DNA of 64,000 bases from Serinibacter arcticus (GTDB lineage: Bacteria > Actinomycetota > Actinomycetes > Actinomycetales > Beutenbergiaceae). Shown here one piece after another: positions 40,788 to 50,756 of this stretch. Where the stretch lies: contig NZ_PYHR01000002.1 in NCBI RefSeq assembly GCF_003121705.1, positions 2,790,001 through 2,854,000 of the forward strand, given 5' to 3'. A program made the translations under genes and the position numbers. Each line of letters opens with the position of its first letter. Position 1 is the stretch's first letter. The notes beneath the pieces were generated by a model. The model saw nothing but the letters and a program-made list of their open reading frames with translations. It searched no databases and was not told the DNA's origin.

Positions 40788-42593
40788 ATGAACGCCTTCG
40801 ACCCGCCCAACGACGCCGTCGAGCCGGTCCCGCCCACGCGCCGCGAGCGCCGCCGGGACCGCGCGAGCAGGCCGTGGTGGCACACCGCCGTCGTCTACCA
40901 GGTCTACCCCCGCAGCTTCGCGGACTCCAACGGCGACGGCGTCGGGGACATCCCCGGCATCACGGCGCGGCTGGACCACCTGGACGAGCTCGGCGTCGAC
41001 GTCGTGTGGCTCTCACCGGTCTATCGCTCGCCCCACGACGACAACGGTTACGACATCTCCGACTACACCGACGTCGACCCGGCCTTCGGCACGCTCGCGG
41101 ACCTCGACGAGCTCATCGCCGAGGCGGCCAGGCGCGACATCGGTGTCGTCATGGACCTCGTGGTCAACCACACCAGCGACGAGCACCCGTGGTTCGAGGA
41201 GTCCCGCTCGAGCACCGACAGCGCCAAGCGCGACTGGTACTGGTGGCGCGACGCCAAGCCGGGCACGACGGCGGGGGAGCCCGGCGCCGAGCCCACCAAC
41301 TGGGGCTCGTTCTTCTCGGGCAGCGCCTGGCAGCTCGACGAGGCCACGGGGCAGTACTACCTGCACCTCTTCAGCCGGAAGCAGCCCGACCTCAACTGGG
41401 AGAACCCCGAGGTTCGCGCCGAGATCTACGCGATGATGCGCTGGTGGCTCAAGCGGGGCGTCGCCGGCTTCCGCATGGACGTCATCAACCTCATCTCCAA
41501 GCGCGTCGGTCGCGACGGGTCGCTCGAGGACGGCGCCCCGCGCGCCGACGGCTGGGGCAACGGCTTCCCGCAGTACGTCGACGGTCCGCGGATGCACGCG
41601 TTCCTGGCGGAGATGCACCAACAGGTCTTCGACGCCTTCCCCGGCACCTACCTCACGGTCGGGGAGACCCCGGGCGTCACGCTCGAGCAGGCGCGCGCCT
41701 ACACCGACCCCGCCAACCGCGAGGTCGACATGGTGTTCCAGTTCGAGCACATGGGGCTCGACCACGGCGTCGGCGGCAAGTTCGACCCGAGGCCGCTGCA
41801 CCTGCCCGACCTCAAGGCGAACCTCGCGCGCTGGCAGGACGGCCTGGCCGAGACCGGCTGGAACGCCCTGTACTGGAACAACCACGACCAGCCGCGCATC
41901 GTCAGCCGGTGGGGCGACGACGGCGAGCACCGCGTCGTCTCCGCCAAGACGCTCGGTACCGTGCTGCACCTCCACCGCGGCACGCCGTACGTCTACCAGG
42001 GCGAGGAGCTCGGCATGCCCAACGCCGGCTTCACCTCGCTCGAGCAGTACCGGGACCTCGAGAGCCTCAACCACGCGGCCGACGCCGAGCGGCTGGGCAT
42101 CGACCCCGAGGTGCTGCTGCGCGGACTCGCGGCCCAGAGCCGCGACAACGCCCGCACCGGGGTGGCGTGGGACGGTGGCCCGCACGGCGGGTTCACCACC
42201 GGTGAGCCGTGGATCGGCTCGACGCCGGGCTGGGAGCACACCAACGCCGAGGCGGCCCGCGCCGACCAGGGATCCGTGTTCCACCACTACCGCCGGCTGA
42301 TCGAGCTGCGCCACACCGATCCGGTGGTGGTGGACGGCGAGTTCGCCCTGCTCGCCCCCGAGCACGAGGAGCTGTGGGCGTTCACGCGTACGACGGCGGA
42401 GGCGCAGCTGGTCGTGCTGGCCAACCTGTCGGGTGACGAGCTGGCCGTGGACCTCGCCGAGCTCGGGCTGGCGGAGGGGGCGCCGCTGAGGGACGTCGCC
42501 GTCGCCTCGCACGCGGAGGCGGCGCGGCCCGACGGCGAGGGCCGCCTGGTGCTCCGGCCGTGGGAGAGCGTGGTGTTCCGCCGAGCGGTGTGA
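40788..42593 (+). CDS. GH13 alpha-glucosidase (oligo-1,6-glucosidase type)
   Basis: A 601-residue GH13 enzyme with VYQVYPRSFADSNGDGVGDIPGI, DLVVNHTSDEHPWF, nucleophile Asp231 in FRMDVINLI, acid/base Glu293 in TVGETPG and Asp367 in NNHDQPRIVSRWG. QPDLNWENPEVR and the NGYDISDY segment are typical of oligo-1,6-glucosidase/alpha-glucosidase (GH13_30/31-like). It is cytoplasmic and releases glucose from short alpha-glucans or sucrose-type sugars. The ATG at 40788 has AAGGA 7 bases upstream. Single gene, followed by a repeat hairpin. Confidence 0.92.
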   Translation: MNAFDPPNDAVEPVPPTRRERRRDRASRPWWHTAVVYQVYPRSFADSNGDGVGDIPGITARLDHLDELGVDVVWLSPVYRSPHDDNGYDISDYTDVDPAFGTLADLDELIAEAARRDIGVVMDLVVNHTSDEHPWFEESRSSTDSAKRDWYWWRDAKPGTTAGEPGAEPTNWGSFFSGSAWQLDEATGQYYLHLFSRKQPDLNWENPEVRAEIYAMMRWWLKRGVAGFRMDVINLISKRVGRDGSLEDGAPRADGWGNGFPQYVDGPRMHAFLAEMHQQVFDAFPGTYLTVGETPGVTLEQARAYTDPANREVDMVFQFEHMGLDHGVGGKFDPRPLHLPDLKANLARWQDGLAETGWNALYWNNHDQPRIVSRWGDDGEHRVVSAKTLGTVLHLHRGTPYVYQGEELGMPNAGFTSLEQYRDLESLNHAADAERLGIDPEVLLRGLAAQSRDNARTGVAWDGGPHGGFTTGEPWIGSTPGWEHTNAEAARADQGSVFHHYRRLIELRHTDPVVVDGEFALLAPEHEELWAFTRTTAEAQLVVLANLSGDELAVDLAELGLAEGAPLRDVAVASHAEAARPDGEGRLVLRPWESVVFRRAV

Positions 42594-42616
42594 GCCGCCG
42601 TCGCGCCGCCGCCGGT

Positions 42617-42713
42617 GTGCGCAACCCCCTCGCCGATGGTGCGCAACCCCCTCGCCGGTGGTGGGTGACGGCGTCGGCGAGGGGTTTCTGCGCCACCGGC
42701 GAGGGGGTTGCGG
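42617..42713. repeat. Direct and inverted copies of the CCCCTCGCCGGTG repeat family, forming a long hairpin
   Basis: Two direct 22-bp copies (42617-42638 and 42639-42660, GCGCAACCCCCTCGCCGGTG type) face two inverted copies (42675-42691 and 42693-42713). GCGCAACCCCCTCGCCGGTG pairs over about 20 bases with 42693-42712. The same unit family recurs at 51872-51957 and 52971-53062. Likely terminator of the GH13 gene. Otherwise 42594-42864 is empty. Confidence 0.75.
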
Positions 42714-42864
42714 CGCAGTCCGACGGTCGGGATCCTCCGGCGCCGGGTGTCGCGTGTCCGACGCCGGGCATAGGCTCTGCGCTGTTGCGCGGCTCACCCG
42801 AGCCCGGGGCCTGCACGGGGCAGGGGTCCGACCTCAGCGCACCCCGATCAACCGGAGGTCACCC

Positions 42865-43035
42865 ATGGCACTCGACGACATCATCTCCAAGGCCAAGGAC
42901 GCGCTCGGCGGCGGCAAGGCCGACGGCGCCATCGACAAGGCGGCCGAGTTCATCAAGGACAAGACGCCCGACAACATCGACGGCCACGTCGACACGGCGG
43001 CCGAGAAGGCCAAGGACTTCCTCGACAAGCCGTAG
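42865..43035 (+). CDS. Small MT0933-like (Rv0909-type) antitoxin-like protein
   Basis: A 56-residue acidic helical protein: DDIISKAKDALGGGKADGAI and DKAAEFIKDKTPDNIDGHV show the Lys/Asp-rich helical pattern of the MT0933/Rv0909 family. GGAGG lies 6 bases before the ATG. In mycobacteria the relative is proposed as antitoxin of a neighbouring toxin gene, but no toxin partner is adjacent here, so the role is open. A strong terminator follows. Confidence 0.8.
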   Translation: MALDDIISKAKDALGGGKADGAIDKAAEFIKDKTPDNIDGHVDTAAEKAKDFLDKP

Positions 43036-43046
43036 CTCGGTCGGTC

Positions 43047-43085
43047 ACGACGGCGAGGCACCCACCGCGGGTGCCTCGCCGTCGT
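43047..43085. terminator. Bidirectional hairpin terminator
   Basis: 17-bp perfect stem ACGACGGCGAGGCACCC (43047-43063 against 43069-43085), loop ACCGC, between the small antitoxin-like gene and the convergent hrpA gene. Confidence 0.8.
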
Positions 43086-43113
43086 CGTTCCACCGGGCGC
43101 CGGCGACCGCGCC

Positions 43114-46100
43114 TCAGATCTCGGCGAGCGCCTTGCGGATCCGCTTCGCCGACACCGTGCCGCTCGTCCCGAGCTGCTGCGCGAACAGCGAGACCCGCAG
43201 CTCCTCGAGCTGCCAGCGCACGGCCGCGGCCCGCGCCCTCCGCGTCGGGGTGAGCGTCGGGCCGTCGACGACGGCGAGCGCGTCCGTCAGCTCCTGCACC
43301 TCCCAGGCGAGGGTCGCGTCACGCGCGGGGTTCTCCTGCGCCTTGGTCAGCCGCACGCCGTCGGCCCGCAGGTAGCGGACGAGGTGGCGCAGCGCCTCGG
43401 GCGGCGTCGTCACGAGGAAACCCGGGTGCACGAGCGAGGCCGCGTGCTCGCGGATCTGCTGCAGCGTGCCGAGCAGGGCGATCGACGTCGCGCCGCGGAC
43501 GGCCGCCTCGAGCTCGCGGTACGCGACCAGCGCCTCGACCGTGCGGGCCACGACGCCGTACACGGTGTCCTCGAGCGACGCCCGGACGTCGGAGCGCAGC
43601 GTCCGGTAGGCGACGTCGTCGCGCACCCCCGCGAGGTCGCTCCCCTGGGTGAGCGCCGCGATCCCCGCCGCCTGGACGTCGCGCACCAGCGCCGCCGTCG
43701 TCCGGTACGGGCTGGACGCGAGCGTGAGCGCCTCGCGGCCGGTCCAGCGCGACGTGACGCGCGACTCCGAGAGCGCGAGGTCGGACAGGAGCAGCTCGCG
43801 CACGCCGGCGGCGTGGGAGGCCGCGGCCTGCTCGACGTCGGTGAGCACGCGCAGCGCGACGTGGCGCTCCTTCCCCGAGCCCTCGATGACGAGCGCCGGG
43901 TAGCCCTTGACCTCGAGGCCGCCGACGACGGTCGCCACCTCGCGCGGGATCGGGCGGCCGTCGAGCGACTCCCACGAGTCGACCTTCGCGACCTCCACCG
44001 CGCCCGACGTCGTCAGCCCCGACCCTCCCACCCCACCGAGAGGTGCGCCGGCAGCGCCACCCGAGGAGGGGATGCCGGAACGGTCCCCGGACGATGGCGG
44101 GTTTGGCGGGAGCGACCCGTCGCGCGAGGAACGAGCCGACCGGTCGCGGATGGCGGCCGAGGACCGTTCCGGCATCCCGCCCGCCCCAGCCCCGGCCTCC
44201 TTGAGCGCCCGCCGCACCGCGGACTGGACCGCCGACTGCGACTGCGCGGCGAGGCGGCGCTGCAGGTAGCGCAGGTCGCGGGACTCCTCCAGCACCTGGC
44301 CCCGCTCGCCGACCACACGGAACGTGATGCGCAGGTGGGCGGGCAGCTTGTCAGCGACGTCGTCGAACGCCTCGGGTGGCACGACGACGTCGCGCACCCG
44401 GCGCAGCGCCGCGGCGAACGCCGCGTGGAACCCGGGGGCGCCGTCGGGCGCGGGCGCGACGTCGGACCAGTCGGGCAGGAGGTCGACGGCGGCCGCCGCG
44501 GTGTCGGGGGCCGGCACGAGCTGGACGCGCACGGGCTTGGGCAGGGCGCGGATCGTCGCCGTCGTGAGCTCGGGCACGAGGGAGGGAACGAGCCAGTCGA
44601 AGCCGTCGGGGCGCACGCGCGGGAGGACGGCCAGCGGGATGTGGACGGTCACGCCGTTGGCGTCCTGGCCCGGCGAGAACTGGTACGTCAGCGGGAGCTC
44701 GAGCACCGTCGTCGAGCCGGGGACGACCTGACGCCAGACCTCGGGCAGCCCCGAGGTGTCGATCTCGGAGGCGCCGGGGGCGAGCAGGTCGAGGGAGTAC
44801 GTGAGCAGGTACGGGTGCTCGCGACGGGCGTCCTTCCACCAGGCGTCGAACGTCCGCGCGGTGGCGATGTGCTCGGGCAGGACCGCGTCGAAGAAGGCGA
44901 CCAGCGCCTCCTCGTCGGCCAGCAGGTCCAGCCGGCGGGTGCGCTCGGCCAGCTCGGACGCCTCGGCGCGCAGCTCGCGGTTGCGCGCGACGAAGCGGTG
45001 GTGGGTGGTCCAGGCGTCGTCGACGAGCGCGTTGCGGATGAACATCTCGCGCGCGAGCTCGGGGTCGACCTTCGCATACGGCACGATCCGGTCGGCCACG
45101 AGAGTGACGCCGTACAGCAGCACCTTCTCGTGGCACATCGCCGCGCCCTGCTTGCTCGACCAGTACGGCTCCGAGTGCGTGCGCTTGACAGTGTCGCCCG
45201 CCAGCTTCTCCGCCCACTCGGGCTGGATCCGCGCGGCGGTGCGCGCGAACAGGCGCGAGGTCTCCACCAGCTCGGCCGCCATCACGTAGGCCGGCGGCTT
45301 CTTCGCCAGCGCGGATCCGGGGAACGGGATGAACCGGGTGCCGCGGGCGCCCGCGTACTCGCGGCGTCGCTCGTCCCAGCTGCCGATGTGGCTGAGCAGG
45401 CCGGCGAGGATCGCGGTGTGGACGCCGTCGGAGTCGACGCGACGCTTGCGCACGACGGCGACCTCGGGCTCACCGTCGATCCGCAGCCCCCGCTCGGGAT
45501 GGATCCCGACGGCGCCGGCCAGCTGGCGCAGCTGGCCGTGGATGTCCTGCCACTCGCGCACGCGCAGGAAGTGCAGGAACTCGGTGCGGCACATCCGGCG
45601 GAAGGCGCTGGAGCCCATGACCTGCTGCTGGTCGCCGAGGTAGTCCCAGAGCGTGAGGATGCCGAGGAAGTCCGAGGAGGAGTCGGCGAACCGGCGGTGC
45701 GAGGCGTCGGCGAGCTCCTGCTTGTCCACCGGGCGCTCGCGGACGTCCTGGACCGACAGCGCCGCCACGATGACCATGACCTCGCTGACGCAGCCCAGTC
45801 GCTGGGCCTCGATGAGCATCCGGCCCAGCCGCGGGTCGATCGGGAGCTGGGCGAGCTGGTGGCCGATGTGGGTGAGCGAGGGACCGCGAGGGGCCTGCGC
45901 AGCGTCGCCGACCTCCTGCTGCTCGGCGATGGCACCGAGCTCGGTGAGCAGCGCGACGCCGTCGCGGATCGCGCGGAGCTCGGGCGGCTCGACGAACGGG
46001 AAGTCCTCCATCCGGCCGAGGTTGAGCTCGGTCATCTGCAGGATCACGCTGGCGAGCGAGGTGCGCAGGATCTCGGGCTCGGTGAACTCCGGGCGGGAGG

Positions 46101-47579
46101 TGAAGTCCTCCTCGGAGTACAGGCGGATCGCGACGCCGTCCGCCACGCGTCCGCAGCGCCCGGAGCGCTGGTTGGCGCTCGCCTGCGAGACGGGCTCGAT
46201 CGGGAGCCGCTGCACCTTCGTGCGGTTGGAGTAGCGGGAGATGCGGGCCAGGCCGGTGTCGACGACGTAGCGGATGCCGGGCACGGTGAGGCTGGTCTCG
46301 GCGACGTTGGTCGAGATGACGACGCGGCGGTACGGGTGCGGCTCGAAGACGCGGTGCTGCTCTGCGGCGCTCAGGCGCGCGTACAGCGGCAGCACCTCGA
46401 CGGCGCCGGGGACGGTGCTCGAGGCGCCCGGCAGGGTGAAGCGGTTGCCGAGGTGGTCGCGCAGCGCGTCGGTGGCGTCGCGGATCTCCCGCTCGCCGGA
46501 GCAGAACACGAGGATGTCGCCGGGGCCGAGGTGGGAGAGCTCCTCGACGGCGCGGGCGATCGCCGTCGGCTGGTCGAGGTCCTCCTGGGCCGGCGCCTCG
46601 GGGTCCTCGCGGTCGGGGACGAGCGGGCGGTAGCGGATCTCGACCGGGAACGTGCGGCCGGTGACCTCGATGACCGGGGCGGGCTCCGCGCCGTCGGGCA
46701 GATCGCTGCCGGGGCGCGTCGCGGGGACGACGTGGCCCTTCGCATCCTGCGCGGAGTGGCTCGCGAAGCGGTCGGAGTCGATGGTGGCCGACGTGATGAT
46801 GACCTTGAGGTCGGGGCGCGTCGGCAGCAGGCGGCGCAGGTAGCCGAGGATGAAGTCGATGTTGAGCGACCGCTCGTGCGCCTCGTCCACGATGATCGTG
46901 TCGTAGCGCGACAGGGCTGGATCCCTCTGTATTTCAGAAAGCAGGATGCCGTCCGTCATCACCTTGATCAGCGTCGTCGCGCTGACCTTGTCGGTGAAAC
47001 GGACCTGGAAGCCGACGACGCCGCCCAGCTCGCCCCCGAGCTCCTCCGCCAGACGGTCGGCGACGGCGCGCGCCGCGATCCGGCGCGGCTGCGTGTGGCC
47101 GATGGTGCCCTCGACGCCGCGGCCCAGCTCGAGGCAGATCTTCGGGATCTGCGTGGTCTTGCCCGAGCCGGTCTCGCCCGCGACGACGACGACCTGGTGG
47201 TCGCGGATCGCGGCGGCGATGTCCTCGCGGCGGGCCGTGACAGGCAGCTGCGGCGGGTAGGTGATCTCGGGGACCGCGGCGCGGCGCGAGGCGATCAGCT
47301 CGGGGCTGGGCGGCAGCGGGCCGCGGCGCGGGCCCTGGCCGCGGCGGTGCTCGCGGGGGCGCGGTTCTCGCGGCGCTCACGCGGGGGTCGGTTCTCGCGG
47401 GGCTCACGGGGCTCACGAGGTTCGCGGGGTTCGCGCTCCACGCCCTCGCGGTTCTCGTTCGGCCCGCCCTGGCGCTGCCCACCCCGGCCCCGGCGGGGAC
47501 GACGACGGCGCGGCTGACCCTCGGGGGGATCGGCTGCGGCGCCGGCATCGGCGTGGGGAGGCGGGACGGCGTCGGACAT
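43114..47579 (-). CDS. hrpA: ATP-dependent RNA helicase HrpA (one frameshift near the N-terminus)
   Basis: A DEAH-box helicase of about 1488 residues after repair. The Arg/Gly-rich tail with REPREPREP repeats is followed by Walker A GETGSGKTTQ, DEAHERSLN, SATIDSDRFA, the ratchet/OB region and a long HrpA C-terminus (ending RIRKALAEI). The frame changes at about 47349-47363 in a GGGGG run; adding one base joins ENRAP to REHRRGQGPRRGPLPPSP. Downstream the frame is intact for 3.8 kb, so an assembly error is more likely than a pseudogene. A linker at 44069-44178 contains a palindromic inserted element. It probably acts in rRNA or stalled-ribosome processing. Start codon uncertain (47579 or 47588). 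Confidence 0.85.
44069..44178. repeat. 110-bp palindromic element lying in frame within hrpA
   Basis: Ends GGGATGCCGGAACGGTCC (44069-44086) and its exact complement (44161-44178) flank 74 bases. It encodes a Ser/Arg/Pro-rich linker (MPERSSAAIRDRSARSSRDG) in an otherwise conserved protein. Its right half resembles the element at 56431-56488 in moeZ. Confidence 0.6.
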
Positions 47580-47674
47580 CCCTCCCATCATCCCAGCCCG
47601 GTCCACCGGTTACTCCCGCGGATCGTGCCTGGCTGCGGAGGGCGAGGCGTCAAGCGCTCGACGGCGTGGAGCGC

Positions 47675-48871
47675 TCAGTCCTCGCGCTCGCTCGCGGGCC
47701 GCTCGGACCCGGTCGTCTCGCCGTCGCCGGCCGCCGCCGACACCTCCGACAGCGTGCCGGACGACAGCTCCTCGGCGTCGTCCGAGTCGGGGTCCTCGTC
47801 GTCGGACGGCGGCTCCGCGAACGCCGGGTACGGGCCGACCGATGCGGCGCTCTCGCCCCACTCCCGGTCCGCCCACGCCACGGCGGCGGCCCCCAGCTCG
47901 GCGAGCACCGGAGTCGTGACGGTGAGCCGCATGGCGAGCCAGGACCAGCGCGAGCGCAGCAGCTGGCGGCGCGTGGGCGAGGGCACGCCGTCGGGGCCGA
48001 TGGGGCCGTCACCCTCCAGGGCCCGCGGCAGCAGCCACGAGGTGGTCGCGACGATCCAGATCGCGGACGCGACGTCGACGTCGCCCCGCCACTCGTCGCG
48101 GTCCGTGATGTGCGGGGCGTGGCCGGACAGCGCGAGCGTGAACGCCGAGAGCATCTGCTCGGTCAGGCCCTCGGGCGGGTCGAACGCGCACCAGCAGGTC
48201 GCGAACGGCAGCGCCGGATAGGCGGCGACGAGAGCCGCGTGGCTGACGTCGGTGCCCTCGAGGTCGAGGAAGACCCACCCGGAGCCCGTGGCCAGAGCGT
48301 TGTCGGGGCAGGTGTCGGTGGGCCAGGCGACCTCGGCACCCTCCGTCTCCAGCAGCGCCTCCATGGTGTCGAGGTCGTCGGCGGCGCGCTCCGGGTCGAC
48401 GCCCGCGAGCTCGGCCAGGCGTGCGACGCCGTCGCGCAGCGCCGGGGTCGGGTCGTAGACCTGGACGCCGGACAGCTCGGTGCGCACCGCCGCGAGGTCG
48501 TCCACGGAGCGTCCGGCGACGTCGCCGAGCGCGCCGGCCCACGCGATCGCGGCGGCCCACGCGGCATCGCCGTCCTCCCCGAGCAGGTGGTCGGCCAACG
48601 TCGGGGCCTGGCCGACGTCGCTCATCAGGACGAGGTGGGTCTCCGGATCGCTCGCCAGCATGGTCGGCGTGCGCGGCAGGTGGCGCAGCCCGACGGTCTC
48701 GCGCAGGAAGCTCGTGGCGGCGTCGTCACCCGTGAACTGCTTGGCGACGACGGTGCTCCCGTCCGCGAGCGTCACCCGCAGCACCCGGGACCGCGCCGAG
48801 CCCCCGAGGTCCTCGGTGGCGGTGGGCTCCTCGCCCAGCAGGCGGGTCAGGACGTCCTGGGACTCGGGCAT
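47675..48871 (-). CDS. Aminoglycoside-phosphotransferase-like (kinase-fold) protein
   Basis: A 398-residue protein resembling APH-type small-molecule kinases: LADGSTVVAKQF (ATP-binding Lys), ATSFLRETVGLRHL (helix-C Glu), LVLMSDVG (hinge), PTDTCPDNALATGSGWVFLDLEGTD (loop region with the DxxxxN- and DxE-like motifs). The C-terminus is a low-complexity acidic tail (DDEDPDSDDAEEL). Substrate unknown; resistance is not implied. The ATG at 48871 begins the conserved region. Confidence 0.7.
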   Translation of the reverse strand: MPESQDVLTRLLGEEPTATEDLGGSARSRVLRVTLADGSTVVAKQFTGDDAATSFLRETVGLRHLPRTPTMLASDPETHLVLMSDVGQAPTLADHLLGEDGDAAWAAAIAWAGALGDVAGRSVDDLAAVRTELSGVQVYDPTPALRDGVARLAELAGVDPERAADDLDTMEALLETEGAEVAWPTDTCPDNALATGSGWVFLDLEGTDVSHAALVAAYPALPFATCWCAFDPPEGLTEQMLSAFTLALSGHAPHITDRDEWRGDVDVASAIWIVATTSWLLPRALEGDGPIGPDGVPSPTRRQLLRSRWSWLAMRLTVTTPVLAELGAAAVAWADREWGESAASVGPYPAFAEPPSDDEDPDSDDAEELSSGTLSEVSAAAGDGETTGSERPASERED

Positions 48872-49000
48872 GGTCGATCCTCACACGGTCGGACGCCCGT
48901 GAGGGCGACCCATCCGCGCCGACGACGACGCTGCGGGCATCGCCGTCGGTGCGGAGAGATCGCCCTCGCGGGTGCAGCGTGCGAGTGGGGGAGCGTGGCG

Positions 49001-49648
49001 TCAGCGCTTGCCGCCGCCGAGAAGGCCTCCGAGCAGGTCGCCCAGGCCGCCGCCGGGGCCCGAGCCCGCGCCGGCCGAGCCGCCCTGGGTGCCGAGGACG
49101 CCGCCGAGGATGTCGCCGAGGCCGCCGCCCCCGCCCGTGCCGCCGGAGCCGCCGCCGAGGATCCCGCCGAGGACGTCACCGATGCCTCCGCCGAGACCGC
49201 CGCCACCCTGCGCCTGACCGCGCCCGGTGCCGGACCCGCCCGCCCCGCCGCCGAGGAACTTCTTCGCGAGCCACGCCAGCACGATCGGCGCCAGGATCGG
49301 GAGGAGCTGCTTGAGGAGGCCCGAGCTCTGCGCGCCGGGCGCGGCACCGAGCGTGGCGACGACCTGGTCGGTGTTCTCCCCGAAGACGTTGCGGACGATC
49401 TTGGCGCCGTCGGCGCTGTCGACGTCCGCGAGGTCGATGCCGCCGTCGACGAGGGAGGCGTCCTTGGTCTGCAGGGCCGAGGCGAGCGACGCCGCGCCCG
49501 CCGGGTCCTGCGCGTTGGCCTGGAGCCCGGCCAGCAGGGTGGGGAGGGCGGCGACGATGCCGGCCTGCGCCGTCGGCTCGTCGACGCCGAGCTGGGCGGC
49601 GACCTGGTCGACCGGGATCAGGCTCATGAGTTCGGTGATGTCTGACAT
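49001..49648 (-). CDS. DUF937-family protein with Gly-rich tail
   Basis: A 215-residue protein. N-terminal DUF937 region (SDITELMSLIPVDQVAAQLGVDEPT, NVFGENTDQVVATLG, LLKQLLPILAPIVLAWLAKKF), then a long Gly-rich repetitive C-terminus (GGGLGDLLGGLLGGG). Members of the family are of unknown function and are related to YidB-like proteins. The ATG at 49648 has GGCACCTCC-type complementarity upstream on the coding strand (GGAGGTG reversed). Confidence 0.8.
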   Translation of the reverse strand: MSDITELMSLIPVDQVAAQLGVDEPTAQAGIVAALPTLLAGLQANAQDPAGAASLASALQTKDASLVDGGIDLADVDSADGAKIVRNVFGENTDQVVATLGAAPGAQSSGLLKQLLPILAPIVLAWLAKKFLGGGAGGSGTGRGQAQGGGGLGGGIGDVLGGILGGGSGGTGGGGGLGDILGGVLGTQGGSAGAGSGPGGGLGDLLGGLLGGGKR

Positions 49649-49817
49649 GGAGGTGCCCCGTCCGTGAGGGAGCCCGTCGGTGGGCCCGGGTGGCACGAGG
49701 CTAGGCGCTGGTCGGGGTGGGGGTCACGCCGTCGGGGAGGTGTTCACGGGTCGGTGCCGCCCGGTCGCGGTCGATCTCGGCCCGGCCGTTCGGGGCGTGC
49801 TCGCCTACGCTCGTGAG

Positions 49818-50312
49818 GTGTCCCCGCACCGCACGACCTCCGCCCGCGTCGCCGTCGTGACCGTCTCCGACCGGTCGGCGTCGGGCGAGCGCGCCGACGC
49901 GTCCGGTCCAGCCGCTCGCGAGGCGCTGGTCGCGGCGGGGTTCGCCGACGTCGTGGTGACCGTGGTGCCCGACGGCGAGGCCCCCGTCCGCGAGGCCCTC
50001 ACGGCCGCGCTGGCCGACGGCGCCCGCCTCGTGCTGACGCTCGGCGGCACCGGCGTCGGGCCCCGCGATCGCACGCCCGAGGGCACGCGCGGCGTCATCG
50101 AGCTCGAGCTGCCCGGGATCGCCGAGGTGCTCCGCGAGCGCGGCCGGGCCGCCGTCGCGACCGCCGCCCTGACCCGCGGGATCGCCGGGACCGTCGGCGA
50201 CGCTCTCGTGGTCAACCTGCCCGGCTCGCCGAAGGCCGTGCTCGAGTCGTTCGAGGTGCTGCTGCCGCTGGTGGGCCACGTGCTGGACCAGCTGGCCGGG
50301 GGAGACCACTGA
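49818..50312 (+). CDS. moaB: Molybdopterin adenylyltransferase (MoaB/MogA)
   Basis: A 164-residue protein of the MoaB/Mog family: RVAVVTVSDRSASGERAD, LVLTLGGTGVGPRDRTPEGTR and VNLPGSPKAV. It adenylates molybdopterin before metal insertion by MoeA. GTG start; the ribosome site is weak. Its TGA overlaps the moaE ATG by one base, so the pair is cotranslated. Confidence 0.9.
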   Translation: MSPHRTTSARVAVVTVSDRSASGERADASGPAAREALVAAGFADVVVTVVPDGEAPVREALTAALADGARLVLTLGGTGVGPRDRTPEGTRGVIELELPGIAEVLRERGRAAVATAALTRGIAGTVGDALVVNLPGSPKAVLESFEVLLPLVGHVLDQLAGGDH

Positions 50313-50743
50313 TGACGGTCGCGATCGCGCGCGTGACGACCGACGTGCTCGACGTCGCCGAGCACCTGGCCGCCGTCGACGACCTGGCGTGCGGTGCCGT
50401 CGTCACCTTCGTCGGACGGATCCGCGACCACGACCCGGGCGCGCAGGGCGAGGTCACGGGTATCGAGTACTCCGCGCACCCGGACGCGAGCCGCACCATC
50501 GAGGAGCTGGCGGCGCGCGCCGCCGCGAGCGACGTCGTCGGCGGCGTGGCGCGGGTGGCGGTGAGCCACCGGATCGGGGCGCTCGCCGTCGGGGACCTCG
50601 CGCTGGTCGCGTGCGTCGCGACGCCGCACCGGGCCGACGCGTACGAGGTCTCGCGGGTGCTGGTCGAGCAGATCAAGGCGGAGCTGCCGATCTGGAAGCG
50701 GCAGCACGAGGTCGACGGCCGCACGCACTGGGTGGGGCTGTGA
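50312..50743 (+). CDS. moaE: Molybdopterin synthase catalytic subunit MoaE
   Basis: 143 residues with GAVVTFVGRIRDHDPG, VTGIEYSAHPDA, VSHRIGALAVGD and the catalytic VEQIKAELPIWKRQ. It transfers sulfur from the MoaD C-terminal thiocarboxylate to precursor Z. MoaD is encoded 2.3 kb away on the other strand. Confidence 0.94.
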   Translation: MTVAIARVTTDVLDVAEHLAAVDDLACGAVVTFVGRIRDHDPGAQGEVTGIEYSAHPDASRTIEELAARAAASDVVGGVARVAVSHRIGALAVGDLALVACVATPHRADAYEVSRVLVEQIKAELPIWKRQHEVDGRTHWVGL

Positions 50744-50756
50744 CCGGGGTGACGAC

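Noticed and set aside
42834-43061. A 75-codon reverse frame opposite the small antitoxin-like gene, considered as its toxin
   Set aside because: It is an exact antisense overlap without a ribosome site and crosses the terminator.
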